DNA from: Daphnia pulex
Taxonomy: Eukaryota; Arthropoda; Branchiopoda; Diplostraca; Daphniidae
Direction of reading: 5' to 3'
Length of the DNA: 64,000 nucleotides
NCBI RefSeq assembly: GCF_021134715.1
Contig: NC_060026.1
Coordinates: 11,647,001-11,711,000, forward strand
Under the pieces are notes generated by a model that ran no database searches, was not told where the DNA came from, and was given only the letters and a program-made list of their open reading frames with translations. Positions 1 through 13,459 of this stretch are shown piece by piece (within the stretch, counting starts at the first letter, position 1; each line of letters starts with the position of its first letter). The position numbers were made by a program, and so were the translations under genes.

Positions 1-3000
1 AACTATGTGTATTAGCTTTCTCACAAAAATTTTAAGACTCGGCAATGCCGATCCCGAAATGAAGATTTGCCCCGTTCAAAGTTCATTTTTTTATTCCTCT
101 ACACGCTGTTTATATACGTACACAACTTCCTTTCCAACCAAATAAAAACGAAAGTTCTGAAATAAATTTGAAAAAATTAATTAATTTGAAAGTTTCGATC
201 GGCAGCGATTTCTCAATCGGCGATTGCGGAAATGGAAGAGAGAAATCAGCTACTGATGGTCGGTATATATGTGTGTGTTTATTGTGTATACACACACTGA
301 GCGGCTTTTCACAGCATACACACACACAGCCGAGTGTGTGTGTGTGTGTGTGGTATAGCTCCAAGAGCGCAAGGACTGGCCATGTTTCATTCAGTCAGAC
401 TCTGTCCACCGAACGGAACGGTTTATATCTCACAAGCGCTCTCAACTGTTTGAGTTGTTTCTCTCTAGCTCCATCATCAGTGTGTGTGTGTGTGTGTGTG
501 TCCGGCTGCCTATATCTATTTACAATCTCGTAGAGTATATACATATACACAGCAGCCCTCCCAGCATCCAGCCAAATAGAATTCATCGCATCAATTTTCA
601 ATTTGATTTCCTTCCGAATTTTAATTTTCCGTTGTGCGCGTCCCTGTGAAAATAATAAATGGTGCGCTAGTAAATTTCAAATCTCCAAATCCCATCCAAC
701 GCTGGAAGAATATAGAAGAAAAAGACAAAGTGCAATTTCTTCCGCCAAGTTAATGAAGGTTGTTCCATCTTCTCTCTCCATCCCTGTACACCTTTTTTCG
801 CCCCTTGACGGGCCAAAAAGAAAAAAAAACTTTTGTGGAAGAATAAAGGGAGGAGTCTGGGGATGAGAGGAGTCATCAATGAGAACGTCTACAATTAAGT
901 GGCCGCGCTGAAATAGTTGCCCATCTCTCTCGCCAAAGAGAAGAAGAAACTCTAAACTAAAATACAAAAGAAGTTGGGACACGCAAATTCTTGAAGGTGC
1001 CGACCGATGGGAGAGGAGCGATCGCCCGCTGCGACAATGGCTACTCACCACCTGAACATTTTACCAAAATCGCTCAAAGGAAACCGTAGTGCTGAATATT
1101 AAATTGAGTGTGCCGCAGCATCCCTCTCTGTGCTAAAATTCCATCTCTTCTAAAAGAAGAAGAAGAAGAAGTAAATCGACCTCGACATCGCCACCTTTAT
1201 TTTCTCTTCTTTCCCCCCATTCGAAACCTTTTTAGGAAAGAAAATTCTTTTATTTTTCCGGGTTAAATTCGAATCCCACAAGAAAAAAAAAACAGCTCCG
1301 CTGGGACGTCCGTCTCTCACCTCTTCAGTGTCCAAAGGGTTCAAAAAGAAAAATCTTTTTTCCCTTTTTAAAAAATCGGCAACATTTCTCAGCTCAGGTG
1401 AGTTTTCCAACACAAGCACTAACCTTTTACTATATTATTTCTATATATCGCTCGACTGTATAGATATTCCATAAAGGGTTTTCTTCTTTTTCCTCTATTT
1501 TTCTGAATGATGGTCATCCGATTTCTTTTCCAATCCTTTCGGCCAATAGAGCCCATCATCATAAAAATCGAGTATATGCACCTATATATAAAACCCCCTA
1601 TATACATATAGATTGAAAAAACCACCATATAAAAACCGATAGATCTACCATCGACTATCAAATTCCAAAAAGCCGCGAAATTTTAAGATTTTCAATTTGT
1701 ATAGCGGAATTTTAGATTGTTGATTTAGGCCTATACACTAACCCCTATATATAGTCACACAGCAATCGTGTGTTGATTTAGGTTCGGACGTGTGTGTGTG
1801 TGTGTATAGTTTGAACTGGACTTTTGTATGGTCGTGGCAGCTGAATAGTTTTCAAAGGCCATTATGCCTTTTTGATTTAAAAAAGGTACTACCACTCGAC
1901 AAAAGGGGGTAAAAGAAAAATATAAAAAGGGATATGGTTGTAAAAAAGGACTGGCTGCTGCTGCTGGGCAGAAAGCCAATCCTTTTTTTCCATACACACA
2001 GCACAACAGACGGGCAGAGAGAGCGACATTGATTATCGGAATCGGAAATGACCAATGGCGCGAGTGGCGGGCTCTGCGATATTTACATTTTGCAACTGGG
2101 TGGATGGGGGAAAGCTACTTTTTAGCCAAATGGATAACGGCGGGGAGTTACGTAAGAGAGTTTGATAGAGAAATTAGTGGTGTATAGACTTTGGTCTTTG
2201 ATGCCGTGATGGCACGTTTCGGCTCTTGCCCTTGCGGCCAGATTCGTTCGGCCGTCTAACTCGTCGCCTTTTATATTCTAACCCTTTTGCTTATTGGCAT
2301 CCCTTCCTCCTACTTGAAGATCGAACCGGAAGGAAGTAAAATGAAAAAGGAAGGAAGGAAAAAGGGGAGAAAAGAAAAGGGAGAGAGAAGCGGCGGCCGT
2401 TTCGCGGGCCCTCCCGCCCAATCGATTTCAATTTCTTTGGCTCCGTTTGGTGCTGGCCGAGATGGAGACGAACGTTCAATCGCGTGTGAGCTCATTTCAT
2501 TCATCGAAGAAGAAGAAGAAGAAGATACGAATCAATGGATTTTAATGAACGGAATAAAAAAAGAAAGAAAATAAAATTTCAAAGGCAGTCTCAAAGAAAA
2601 GGATTGAATTTCAAAAGCCCAAACGTTTCCAACCGTCAATGGCGGGAAATTCAAAAAAAGAAACAGAAAAATCGCTAATAATTCTAATGAATTCACCAAT
2701 AAAAAAGTATTATATAGAAATTGTATAGATGTATAAAAAGAAGCTCTCGAATGTGTCACGTGCGCCAAACAATGGCGTGGCGTATTTCAGAAGCTCACGA
2801 ACCCACACACACGCGGGATCTATCTCGACTTGTTTCTTTTTCTAGAAATAAAAAAAAGACAAAAAGGAAAAAAGCTCCTCGCGTTCGAGATTTGGTTTGC
2901 CGATTTGTCTTTTGTGCGCGCCATTATCTATAAATAATACACCATACCCCTTTTTGTGTGTGTGTGTGTGTGTGAGACTGTATGCGATCATAAACGCTGA

Positions 3001-4205
3001 CGACTCTCCGGGAGTAAAAAAGAAAAAGAAAAAAACGAACGAACGAACGAGCGAGCGCTTAGAAGAAAATAAAAAAGACAATCGGGAGTGGGAGTGAACA
3101 TGAAATAAGAGGACAATGTCTAAATAGGAAGAAGGACGTCAGCAAATGAAGGCAGACAAGAGAGAGAAAAAAAGGAGTCTGAGAGACTATAGAGATCGGC
3201 AACAATGAGGGGATAAAGCACGACGACCAGCCGCAAAAAGGAATGAAAAACAAAAGAAAAAGAATTGTATTACATGTGAGCGGAATATCTAATATAGACT
3301 ATATAGCTACGAACTGACTGATGATGATGCATTCGCCAATTGTTTTCGAAAAAAGACTAACACACACAAAAGCCCGTGATTTGTTGATATCATCATCATG
3401 TCCTCCCACACACTCGGTCCCCTTTGGTGAGGAACAACTGCGAGCTGGTCGTACGGCGGCGGCGATAATGAAATCGTAAATCTAAAGGGCATTAGCTCTA
3501 ACTCTTTTTTTTTTTTAAACACTCACACGTTCGGATGGGGGCGTGAAAGAAATTTAAAAAAAAAAGAATATTATTACATTAACGTACAAGTCTGCCTGTA
3601 TACTAATAATGACCGATTCAAAGTTAGCGCCGCCAAAAAAAAAGTGCTGCTGCTTTTAAGAGTGTGTGGCTCTTAAAATTCGGGTCTTAAATCTATCGGG
3701 ACGCGACGGGCCGCGGGTACACGACGCTCCACTCGCAGGTTAATAGGGGACGACTCGTTTCTAGCAGCCAAACAACAACAACACGACCATCAACCCCTCG
3801 GTCGTAGCACGCGCTCCCGTATAAAGGGAAAAAGAAAGAAAACAACACAAAAAGTGGGCGTGTTATTAGCTTCTGGTTGAGGAGGGAAAAAATAAGAATT
3901 TAAAATAATAATAAAAATAGGAGAAACCTTACGCAGTGCTCACATTAAATAAGAATAACAAGAGTATATATATAGCAACTATTTTTAGACGAAAAAAAAA
4001 ATTCGTTTGTCTAACCCCCCCACTCTAAGCTGTTATTTTTAAATGGAAAAAAGAATAAAATAAGTAAATTCGGCTGTGTGGGCGGGAGAAAAAAGGGAAA
4101 AGTCAAAAGAGTCACGTAATTCGAGAGAGAGAGTCGACCCTGAAATCCTATCGTGTCACACACACTGATTCTAATCTCTTCAAAATTTGTCTCTCACTTT
4201 TGCAG
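1..4205. other. Upstream non-coding region of the sugar transporter
   Basis: I see no supported protein gene here. The sequence is AT-rich and full of low-complexity runs: TG/CA tracts near 330, 480, 1790 and 2955, poly-A runs, and GAA/GAG runs. A good splice donor (CAG followed by GTGAGT) ends at 1397 and could close a 5' untranslated exon of the transporter. A strong acceptor with a pyrimidine tract ends at 4205, just before the first coding exon. The pairing of these two sites is inference. Confidence 0.4.
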
Positions 4206-4285
4206 ATTCTCCTGTTTTAGTTTCGACTTAAATAATCAACGAGCGACTGTATACAATCAAAGGTCGACAAGGTGAAACGGAAAGA

Positions 4286-7200
4286 ATGCCGAGTTCAACG
4301 TTGCAGCTGATCCAGGCCAGCGAGCCGAAATACATGGGACAGGTAAGCCATCCAATATCGCACAGTCATGCTGGGCTGGATAATTATAATATTATGACAT
4401 GTATACCTAACTATATCTACCCGAATAATAATATTGACTTGATGTATAATTGGATCTGCCACAGTAGACACACAAAAGTCAGTGGGGTGGTTGGGGGCGA
4501 GCTTTATATGCGGATGACATAATAATATTATAGACAGATGTATATTCAACTTAACCTTACGTAACATTTAATAGAGAGAGAGATGGGCTTCCCTTGATTT
4601 CCAGTTGGTTGAATTCGGCGATTTTCGCCAATGTGCTGCAGTAATGGGACGGGGGGAGAGAGAACGAGGCTTTGGCGCGTAACCGATTCGCTCCGAATCA
4701 CGCAACCGTATAAATCCAACTCGGCATGCAGAACCATATTAGGCGACTTATTATACCGTACTAAAGCTAGATGTACACAGACACACAACTGCTGATATTC
4801 CTTACAAGGGAAAAGCCAGCCAGAGAGAGAGAGAAAAGTTCAATACAAACACATAAAAAGAAAAATTTGTTATAAAATAAATTTAGACCGGCTTTCGGGT
4901 TGCGTAATAACAAATCAAAATATTTATGGAGTCGTTTGGCGTGTGTGTGTGTAACGACACACGCTCAACAGCGTTGTAAAACACATCAATGATACAACGA
5001 TATAATAACACGCATCGACATATATTGGATAATATAAATAAATTCGAATAACCAATAATACAAGCCCCAAAAAAGAAAAGATATCATCGCGGTAGAGAAA
5101 GAGAAATGTATATTGGTTAGGGTCCACAGTCGGGGTATGTCAAACTTTCGTTTTCTTTTTCCTCATCTCCAAAAAATAAAAGGAAAAAAGATGAGCTAAG
5201 AATTTTTGTTTACAGACTGCCACATATGTTTACGAGAGAGCGCGGTGTTCCAATTAAGGCGCTCATGGCGCCCAGCAAAGTTGAAAAAGAATCAAAAAAT
5301 GTTTCCCGAGAGGTCCTGAGACGAGCTGCTGATTATATACCGAGTCGCTCTCGTCATGATCGACTGGCGATGATAAGCCACACAGGTCCCATTTTTATTT
5401 TATTTTCGTGTGTATGTGTGTACACCCCCGTCAGGTCCTTTTATGGGCCGTGTTAATAGCCTCTCTCTCTCTCACGAAAAAATTAGGCCTCCCAAAAAAT
5501 ATTCTCAGACGTGACGACCAAGGAGCCGACAGGATCATCTACCGGCCTACAGGCACCTTGTTAAATAATCACGTACACCCCAGGCTGGCTAACATATAAT
5601 AAATAATATCGATCGGGGCGCATAACGAGTTATTGCATAATGAGGTCAACCAACCCGACTGGAGATAGAGCAGATATTCCCATCAATGGGTGGGTGGGGG
5701 ATATAAAATTCCCATAAGTTAATTTATAACGTCAGCATTCATATGAGACTCAACGCCCACCAGACGGCCACATATTGTTCCCAATAGATTAAAAAACAAA
5801 AATACTCGAGTCAAACAAGGAATGACAAAATTGATTAAAAAATGGTTTCCCATTCATTCAGATATTGGCAACTCTGGCCGTGTCGTTGGGTCCGTTCGCG
5901 GCCGGATTGGGCAAAGGTTACAGCAGCCCAGCACTGGCGTCTCTGCAGAGTCTCAACGCTTTGCACCAACATCACCAGCACCAGACCAGGGGTCACTGGG
6001 GTGGCGCTGGGAACAGTTCGGCACCGATCCGGGCCATGGCCGGCGGGGCATTTAGCGTCTCCAACCAGGAAGGCTCTTGGATCGCCAGCCTGTCGCTGCT
6101 GGGCGCCCTGTTCGGCGGTCCGCTGGGCGGTGTGGCCATGCGCTACGGTCGCAAGCGGACCCTGTTGGCCGTCTCCATCCCGTTCAGCTTCTTCTGGCTG
6201 CTGACCGTCTTCGCCAACAGCGTGGCCATGATGTACGTGACGGCCTTCGGCTGCGGCTTCTGCTCGGCCATCGTCCTCCTCGTCTCGCACGTCTACATCA
6301 GCGAAATCGCCTCGCCGGAAATCCGCGGAGGACTCTGCGCCCTGGCCAAAATGGCCAGTCACGTCGGACTGCTGGTCAGCTTCAGCCTGGGCGCTTATCT
6401 CGACTGGCGGCGGCTGGCCATGGTCGTGACGGCCGCACCACTAACTCTCCTCATCGCCGCTTTCTACGTGCCGGAAACGCCCAGCTGTTTGTCGCTGAGA
6501 GGCCGGGAGGACGAAGCGGCCGAGTCGCTCCAGTGGCTCAGGGGCGAGGAGACGGACGTCCGTCAGGAGTGGAACACCATCCAGGCCAATGTCAAGCGAC
6601 AGAAAGCGCCTTGTGGCTCCTTATCGGCCATGTCCTCGACCAGTTCCGGGGCGGCGGCAGCGGCCGCCGCAATGGCCGCCGTCACTTCTGATGGAATTCC
6701 GTCGCTGATCAAGTCCGGCACTCCGTTGTGGAGGCAGAAGCGGCTCCTGCGTCCGGTGCTGACCACCTGCGGTGTGATGCTCTTCCATCGCATGTCCGGC
6801 GCCCACGCCTTCAACTTCTACGCCGTGCCCATCTTCCGGGCTTCCTTCGCCGGAATGGACCCGCACGGAGCGGCCGTCATCGTGGCCTTCGTCCAGCTCC
6901 TGGCCTCCATCACGTCCGGTCTCCTGGTGGACACGATTGGCCGTCTGCCGCTCCTCATCGCCAGCAACCTGTTCATGACGCTGGCCCTGGCCGCCTTCGG
7001 CACATTCATCTACATGGAAGGCGGCTCGCTGGTCCATTCAATCGCCTCGGCCGGCCTCCAGCCGTCGGCCGCCGCCGACTCCCAACTCGATTGGATCCCG
7101 TTGGTCTGCGTCCTCATCTTTACGGTGGCCTTTTCCATCGGCGTCGGACCCATCGCCTGGCTCCTCATCAGCGAATTGTATCCGCTGGAATATCGCGGCG

Positions 7201-7439
7201 TCGGCGGGGCCATCACCAGCTGCTTCTCTTACGCCTGCGCCTTCGTCAGCGTCAAGACGTTCGTCGACTTGGAGTCGGCCTTCGGACTGCACGGCGCCTT
7301 CTGGATCTACGCCCTGGTGTCACTGCTGGGCCTTGTTTTTGTCCTGGTTTTCGTACCGGAAACGCGCGGGCGCGGATTAGACGAGATGACCGACTCGGCC
7401 GCCGACGCCAATCTCGTCATCAATAAGAATCACGCGTGA
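4286..7439 (+). CDS. MFS sugar transporter, facilitated trehalose transporter Tret1-like
   Basis: Two coding exons, 4286-4342 and 5862-7439, join in phase 0 to give 544 aa. Exon 1 supplies the ATG and 19 residues (MPSSTLQLIQ...) and ends at CAG before GTAAGC. Exon 2 follows a CAG acceptor and starts inside TM1 (ILATLAVSLGPFAAG). Family signatures are clear. GRKR after TM2 lies near residue 115, YISEIASPEIRG near 164, and PETPS near 223 at the end of TM6. DTIGR lies near 376, GPIAWLLISELYP near 448, and PETRGR near 518 after TM12. The arrangement fits the arthropod trehalose/glucose facilitator branch of the SLC2 superfamily in the plasma membrane. Oddities are a His-rich external loop (about 55-60), an Ala-rich stretch in the central loop (about 283-292), and a TM7 that reads FHRMSGAHAFNFY instead of the usual QQxSGIN. 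Substrate is therefore uncertain. An untranslated leader from 4206 is likely. Confidence 0.9.
4343..5861 (+). other. Intron of the sugar transporter
   Basis: The intron begins GTAAGC after the codon for Gln19 and ends TTCAG before ATATTG. It contains short CA/TG and GA tracts and no ORF that looks coding. Phase 0 at both ends keeps the frame into the TM1 sequence. Confidence 0.75.
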
Positions 7440-10400
7440 TTGCGTCAATCATCACCGGAAAAAAAGAACCCAAAAATTAAATTAAAACAATTTCATATTT
7501 AGGAGGAAAATTTGAATTTGGCGCCCTATTGTTTCAATGGCTTATCTTAACGTGTACAATTTCTTTCTATTTGAATCTAAAATTTTATTAAGGATAAACT
7601 TTTGAACTCCATCATTCTTTTGAATCAACGATAAATTAAGACTTTGACATGTATTTTGGTGTACACACGCTATACATAATTTACGAATAAGACGTTCTTT
7701 TGATTGTTTATAATAATGTGAAACGCGATTCGACTTAATTATTAGAATGATTTGACCCCGTGGAATAATGTGCGAATTTATTGTGTGAAATATGATTCAC
7801 TCTGGTGATTTTTCGGTTTGAAAGATACGAAATTCTGTATTAGAAACCTATTATACTCTCTCATCCATTTCCTGTTTTGCAAATAATATTTATAAATTAT
7901 AAATATTCTCCCGCGTGTATCATATGATGTAATTTGTATAAAAAAAACCAAATTGTTTTCGGTTGAATTATGGAATTTTGAGCGGACCTGTGTAATTGTG
8001 TACAGTCGACGAATAAACAAAAATAAAAAATTCGATAAAACAGTTTTTTTGGAAATTGCCCAAAGAGAAAATGACGATAATTCACGACCATTTGATTCGA
8101 TTGGAAAATAAATTGTGTCTTTTATTTATTTATTTTTTTTGCGCATTGCTGTGTCCTTGGTCGGCACGATCCGCACCTTAATAGGTTTTTTTTTTCCTAT
8201 ATAGAAAAAAGCACGCCAGAGTAATCGATTCCGCACACGCGGTATAATATCCATCCAGGGAAGAGAATTGTCGTCGCATATATCTATTTCGAAATCGAAC
8301 ATTTGGCGGCAAAACTTTTTTTTCGCACAGGCCCTTTTGGACGATCCCATCCGCCGCGACGCAATCTGCGCGCACTCTAATAATAATTTGATACCACAGC
8401 ACTAGAGGAAAAAAAGTTTCCGACGTGCATAAAATGTCATTGTCTATAGAGAGAAAAGAATTTCTCTCTCTAGCCTTTTTTATCGCCATCGTCCTTCGCA
8501 AATGTCTGGGCGACACCAATTCCGAATGAAACACACGCAACAACTCGTTGGCATCCACTCTGCTGCTATGCTGCCCAGACGTCGTTCCGTCGTCTCACCT
8601 TGTTCGTATATTTTCCCCTTGGCCAAAAAATCACAAAGAAAAATGTCTTCCGCGTCACGCGACAACTACACGCCAGGAATTGTCGATTTTTTGTTTTTCG
8701 CCATGAAATAAATGTACGCAGATTATTTTTAGATTTTGTCTCAAACTTTGATTCTATATTTACACAAGCTCGCCGTTCATTCATGCGAGTTTGATTTCAA
8801 TTGATAGTCTTATACCCTTCAATTCTTTTTCAAGTCCCGTTGTAATAAGAGCGATCGACAGTTGCTTGAAACTCTTTTCCATATAGAAATCTCTCAAGGA
8901 AAAAAAGCTTCGAATGTGTGTACAAAGTCCCACGATTAATGGAATAAAGCTGCTCCCCCCTACACAGGATAACAGTTGAAGAGGCGCCCATAGAATGTGG
9001 GAGACCCGCGGAGTAGAGAAGAAGATGGAAGCGCATTTCACGCGGCCCTTTTTTGGAGAGGCTCTGGAATATTCAGCAGCTCAGAACAGCCTCGGTGGGT
9101 GTACGTGTGTGTGGCCGTCTGATGGACAGACAGCTAGCTCTAAAGGAACTTGAAAGTTTTTTATTTTTTCTCAAGTGCTTGTCTATAATATGCCGATGGA
9201 AAAAAGCTCTCGGGATAGTATAGATGTCTGCTGGCCAGCGCTCCAACCATCTTTGTTCATTCTCACATTAAAAAATAAATAGATATGATATTCAAAATGG
9301 TATATAGTAGTACGCTATCAAAGTGGTTTTTTCCCACCCAGGCGAAGGGTTGTAATATAATCCTGTCAGGAATGTATTGGAAGTTTGAATCCATCAAATT
9401 TCTTGATTATTGAAAGAGGGTAGTGAATAAGGAATTCAACGTTCGTGTGTCAACAATGTTGTGATGTGATCACGAAAAATCGCCCCTCGGCAGGAATAAG
9501 AATCTAAAGAAGACAATCTGTGTGTGCGTCACAAAATATATGGGGTTGTGTTATAGTCAAGAGCGTGAGAAGCTCATTCACGCTCTCTTCTTCGTCGTCA
9601 TCTTTTTATTTTTCCTCGTCACCAATTAGCCCCCCAACATATTGCCTGCCGGGTATCTATCTGGTAGATATGTATAATATGATGTGTGCGTCCCGATCAA
9701 TCAATATTGAACCAAGCTACTAGCTTCTTCTTTTGGTTTTCCTGCTCCTTTTTATCCCTCGCTCTTAACAGTTCTTCTTCTTCTTCCTCGTCCCCGGAGG
9801 CTTTTCATCAGCCACCCATTTTCTTTAGCTGCTGCTGTGGAGAATACTCCCTATTGCGACCTCGGCAAAACTATCCTAGACACCCGCAAAAAAAGAAAAA
9901 AGAAATCCCGAGGATCAAACTATATATCTCGTCTATTTTATTTTTTCCTCTCTTCTATATATCGATCGATAACGCGATTATTTGTGCCAAGATTTTTCTA
10001 CCACTTTCCCCCGGACAGACAGCCATATACACTTGAGTCTATTATATACTATATATACCAGCACCTATATATGTATGTAATATGTTAGACGTTGCGTATT
10101 ATATTTACCCCAACTTGGGAGATATCTGTTCCGCAAATGCGCAGAAACAAAAGAAGAAGAAGCGCATCTGTTCGTCTTCCTGGGGTTTTTGCCAGCAACT
10201 TTTTTTCTATTCTTCTCTGAGATATGTGCTGTGCTGGGGGATAGTTTTTTTCTCGTGTGTGTGCGGGTTGGATAAGAGGTGAAGGATCAACAAGATAACC
10301 GATCCATTTTCTCCGCTCGAGAGAATCTGCTGATCTAGTTATAATAATAATCAGAGAGACTTTTGGGCTGTATAGAGACGAGCGAGAGAATGTCACCAGT

Positions 10401-13400
10401 CACATATCCGAGCGCTGCGCTGGTCTCGGGATATCTAATATAACGTTACTATACTCGTCTGTGTGCTGATAGAAGCAGCCCAGGATTTTTTCTTTTGTAT
10501 TTTTATTTTACTGGTCGACGTGATGTCCTCTCTCATTCCATGCAGACAATAATGAAAAAGAATGTCAAGAATTGCGTATGCGACGTCGCGACGCCAGTTG
10601 CGCTCTGCGTGTAGGGGATATGAAATAGAGACAAAACCGGACCTTGAAATGACAGAAAACTTTTTTATTTCAAATTTAGAACAAAAATCAAAAGCCAGAA
10701 GCCCTTGGCACCCTTTACTATAAAGACGGATTAAATGTTGTTAATGGACATATCTATAGGGCGGCAGCAGCCGTTTCCATTCAAGTTAGAGCGACGCGTA
10801 TTTATTCATGGAACTGTGTGAGAAGATAAACCCCTAAATAAAACAAATCCCAGCTCGTGTACGGCGAAAAATAGCGAAACAATTTGGCTATTTGCATTAG
10901 GTCCGAGTTGTATATACGACGCTCTTATATCAAATATGAAATAAGCGCCACGACGTATAGCGAGCTGCTCTTTCTCTTCAAACAGTTCCCAGTTAATACA
11001 AGTCGGCCGAGTAGAATTTTTGGTAAGACCTTGGGCACGTATATAGGGAGAGCCCCAGCAGCAGCATGCTGCTGCTGCGTATATCTTTTCAAAGACATGT
11101 GCGGACGTCGTAGAGGATCGTTAAATTATTTTGTAACGGCCCAAAACAGTGGCACAAGTCACAAACAGTTGCAACTCTCGGCGTGAAGACTTTTTCCTTT
11201 TATTGACGACTACAAAAATGGATGGCCGCTCATCATCAGCTCGTTAGATGTTCCTCAACTTCTTTCTTGACCTGCGACGGAATGAGACAGATGGTTCCCC
11301 TATACACAGGCCAAAAATATTTGGGTGGAAATCCCTGGCGGTTTTTCTTTTATTTGGCGAAACTAAATAAATCTACGGGGCCGCATATCTTTTCTTTTTC
11401 ACGCAGTCGTTCCAGCGGGAATGAAATACGAGAAAGAGCCACACACACACACACACACGACGTCATTACGTATTGGAATCTGTCGAGCCAATGCTGCTCT
11501 ATACTGCCATACAGACACACATGGGAGAGAGAGATGAGATATCATCCTATGGGTCCGCTGCTGATTATGCCCTTGGGGAGGACCCGAATCGCCTTGTGTA
11601 TATGTTGTCGCTCTCTCGTCATCATCTGTCCGCGTGACGATGATATGCGGGAGAGGAAACAGTATCCAGCTTCCAGTCTTTCTCTCTATACATGCCCAGC
11701 ATTTTCCATCAGCGACAATTTCGCATGGCGGCTGGACCAGACTGGACAATGTCCTTACTATACGACCATAGGAATTATTTAATAATAATAATAACAACGG
11801 TGACATTATTTATAGCTTTCTTTATGGCAACTTTTTAAATTGATGACGTAATGATGTAGGGGAATTGTAAAAGAATGTGGCAACATAGGGCATATCCGAT
11901 CTTGACATTTAATCGCAATTGAGGAAGTGAATTTAGTTTGAGTTACATCATTTTGAACGGCTGTGGTCTGTGTCTAAGATTCATAGAAAATAGACGGACT
12001 CATAGTCCGTCGTTGAATTTCAGTCGATTTTGAAATTTTTTTTCGAGGGTTTTTACAACTTGGCGCGCAGTTTGAAATCAATTTGAACATTTTTTTTTCA
12101 ATATTTATTTTTTTTTTTTTACCTTTTCAATATCAAGGGATCGCCGTATACTGCCGTCCATCAAAAAGCCGATTCAAACACACACACACACACGAAAAGC
12201 CTTCAGCTATTCCTCTCTTGTATAAATATCCCAAGTAGCAGCAGCATCGAATATTGATATAGCCTCCGTCCCTCCTATCCTATACGTGTATTGATGTTGA
12301 TTCCCGGACCATTTTTTTCACATGGTCATTCAGAATCCGAAATCTTTTCCTCCCCTATAAATAATATGGCACGACGGCGACGACGGCGGCCACGGTGTAT
12401 AGAAAAATAAATAAATATATACCGGGGGGGGGGGGGAAATGCCACAGGCGTGAAATCAAAAGAAGCCAAAAGGTCAGGATAGATAGATGGAAAAAGTTGT
12501 GTGGTATCAGGTATAAGCCGGCGAACGTCTTGCGCTGCTATTCCAAACATGTAAACAGATCAAAAACAGACGCCGGCAAGAGAGAGAGAGTGTACACATA
12601 AACAACACACTTCAAGAGAGTGATTTCGTACGCCGTATAAACTGCTGTTAGACTATATATATATGTATACAGCCCTGCTGGAAATAGCATCCACCGTCGC
12701 TCTTTTACTTCTCTTATTACATCAGAAACTGTCGACTCCTCTGTGACCCCCCCGCAATCAAGTGGCACGACGTCGTCGGAGTCTCTTGTTTCATTCAAAC
12801 CGAGAACGATATCAAAGCAGATGGAACACGACGGCATACACCGTGGAAATCTCCTTTGTGTCTAGTCAGCAATTTGAATTTTTGAAATGGGGGGAAAAAA
12901 CCGCGCCATTTTTTAAATAATGTTCAAAAAATTCCGGGAAAAAATGAGGATAGCAAATGGCACTTGGTACACACACACACACACAACAGAGAACCCCTAA
13001 TGGCCATCCATTGAGGTGATGATGTGTTTGTTTAGAAACGGGAAGCCCACAAAATCAACACAATAAAAGAAGAAGAAGAGAGAAAGTTGTCCTCTTGATT
13101 TTTCTTGTTGACTTAAAGTTTTTTAAAAAAAGCGCCCGGAAGAAAAGCGGGAAACTTTGAAAAAAAAGTCCAAAAAATACAAGAAGGGTCGAGTGTGTGT
13201 GCAAAGGTGGGCGACGGCGGTTTTTGAATCAACACGGTTAAAGAGAAAATAAAATAAAAAACATTTAGTTTTTTTTTCTTTTTCCAAAAGGATGGATAAT
13301 AGAGTTGTACCCAAGTAACATAGAAAAACACCGGAGCGGCGGAGTTCTTTTTATTTTCTTTATTTGTATTTTTCCTTTTTTATTTTGTTGTAGCAATGGC

Positions 13401-13459
13401 GCGTTTTTGTTGTTGTTGTGTAAGGGCAAATAGAGTTGTTGTTTGTTGTGTTTGTCGAT
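7440..13459. other. Transporter 3' UTR and gene-poor intergenic region
   Basis: After the transporter stop the sequence is AT-rich, with possible poly-A signals near 8010 and 8107. Further right it contains CA runs (11440, 12180, 12970), CAG/CTG patches (11055-11080), a G9 run near 12425 and poly-T tracts. None of the open frames shows a recognisable domain, splice structure or codon bias. MED20 enters from the right on the other strand, and AATAAA on that strand at 13359-13364 is a plausible end signal for it. Confidence 0.5.
13359..13364 (-). terminator. Candidate MED20 polyadenylation signal (AATAAA)
   Basis: The minus strand reads AATAAA about 96 bases past the MED20 stop, with a second copy at 13349-13354. 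The position is normal for a short 3' UTR. The assignment rests on motif and spacing only. Confidence 0.45.

Noticed and set aside
5835..6362. 175-aa minus-strand frame over the sugar transporter
   Set aside because: It is antisense to a strongly conserved MFS exon, and its composition follows from the opposite strand's codon use.
11050..11085. CAGCAGCAGCATGCTGCTGC palindrome
   Set aside because: It is a short palindrome formed by abutting CAG and CTG repeats, common in such genomes, with no associated gene.
11222..11782. 186-aa plus-strand open frame
   Set aside because: It runs through a CA microsatellite and GA tracts, has no domain or codon bias, and starts without context.
12538..12837. 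Minus-strand frame starting MPSCSICFDIV, like the first Cys pair of a RING finger
   Set aside because: Only one CxxC is present with no following Cys/His ligands, no splice sites and low-complexity ends.
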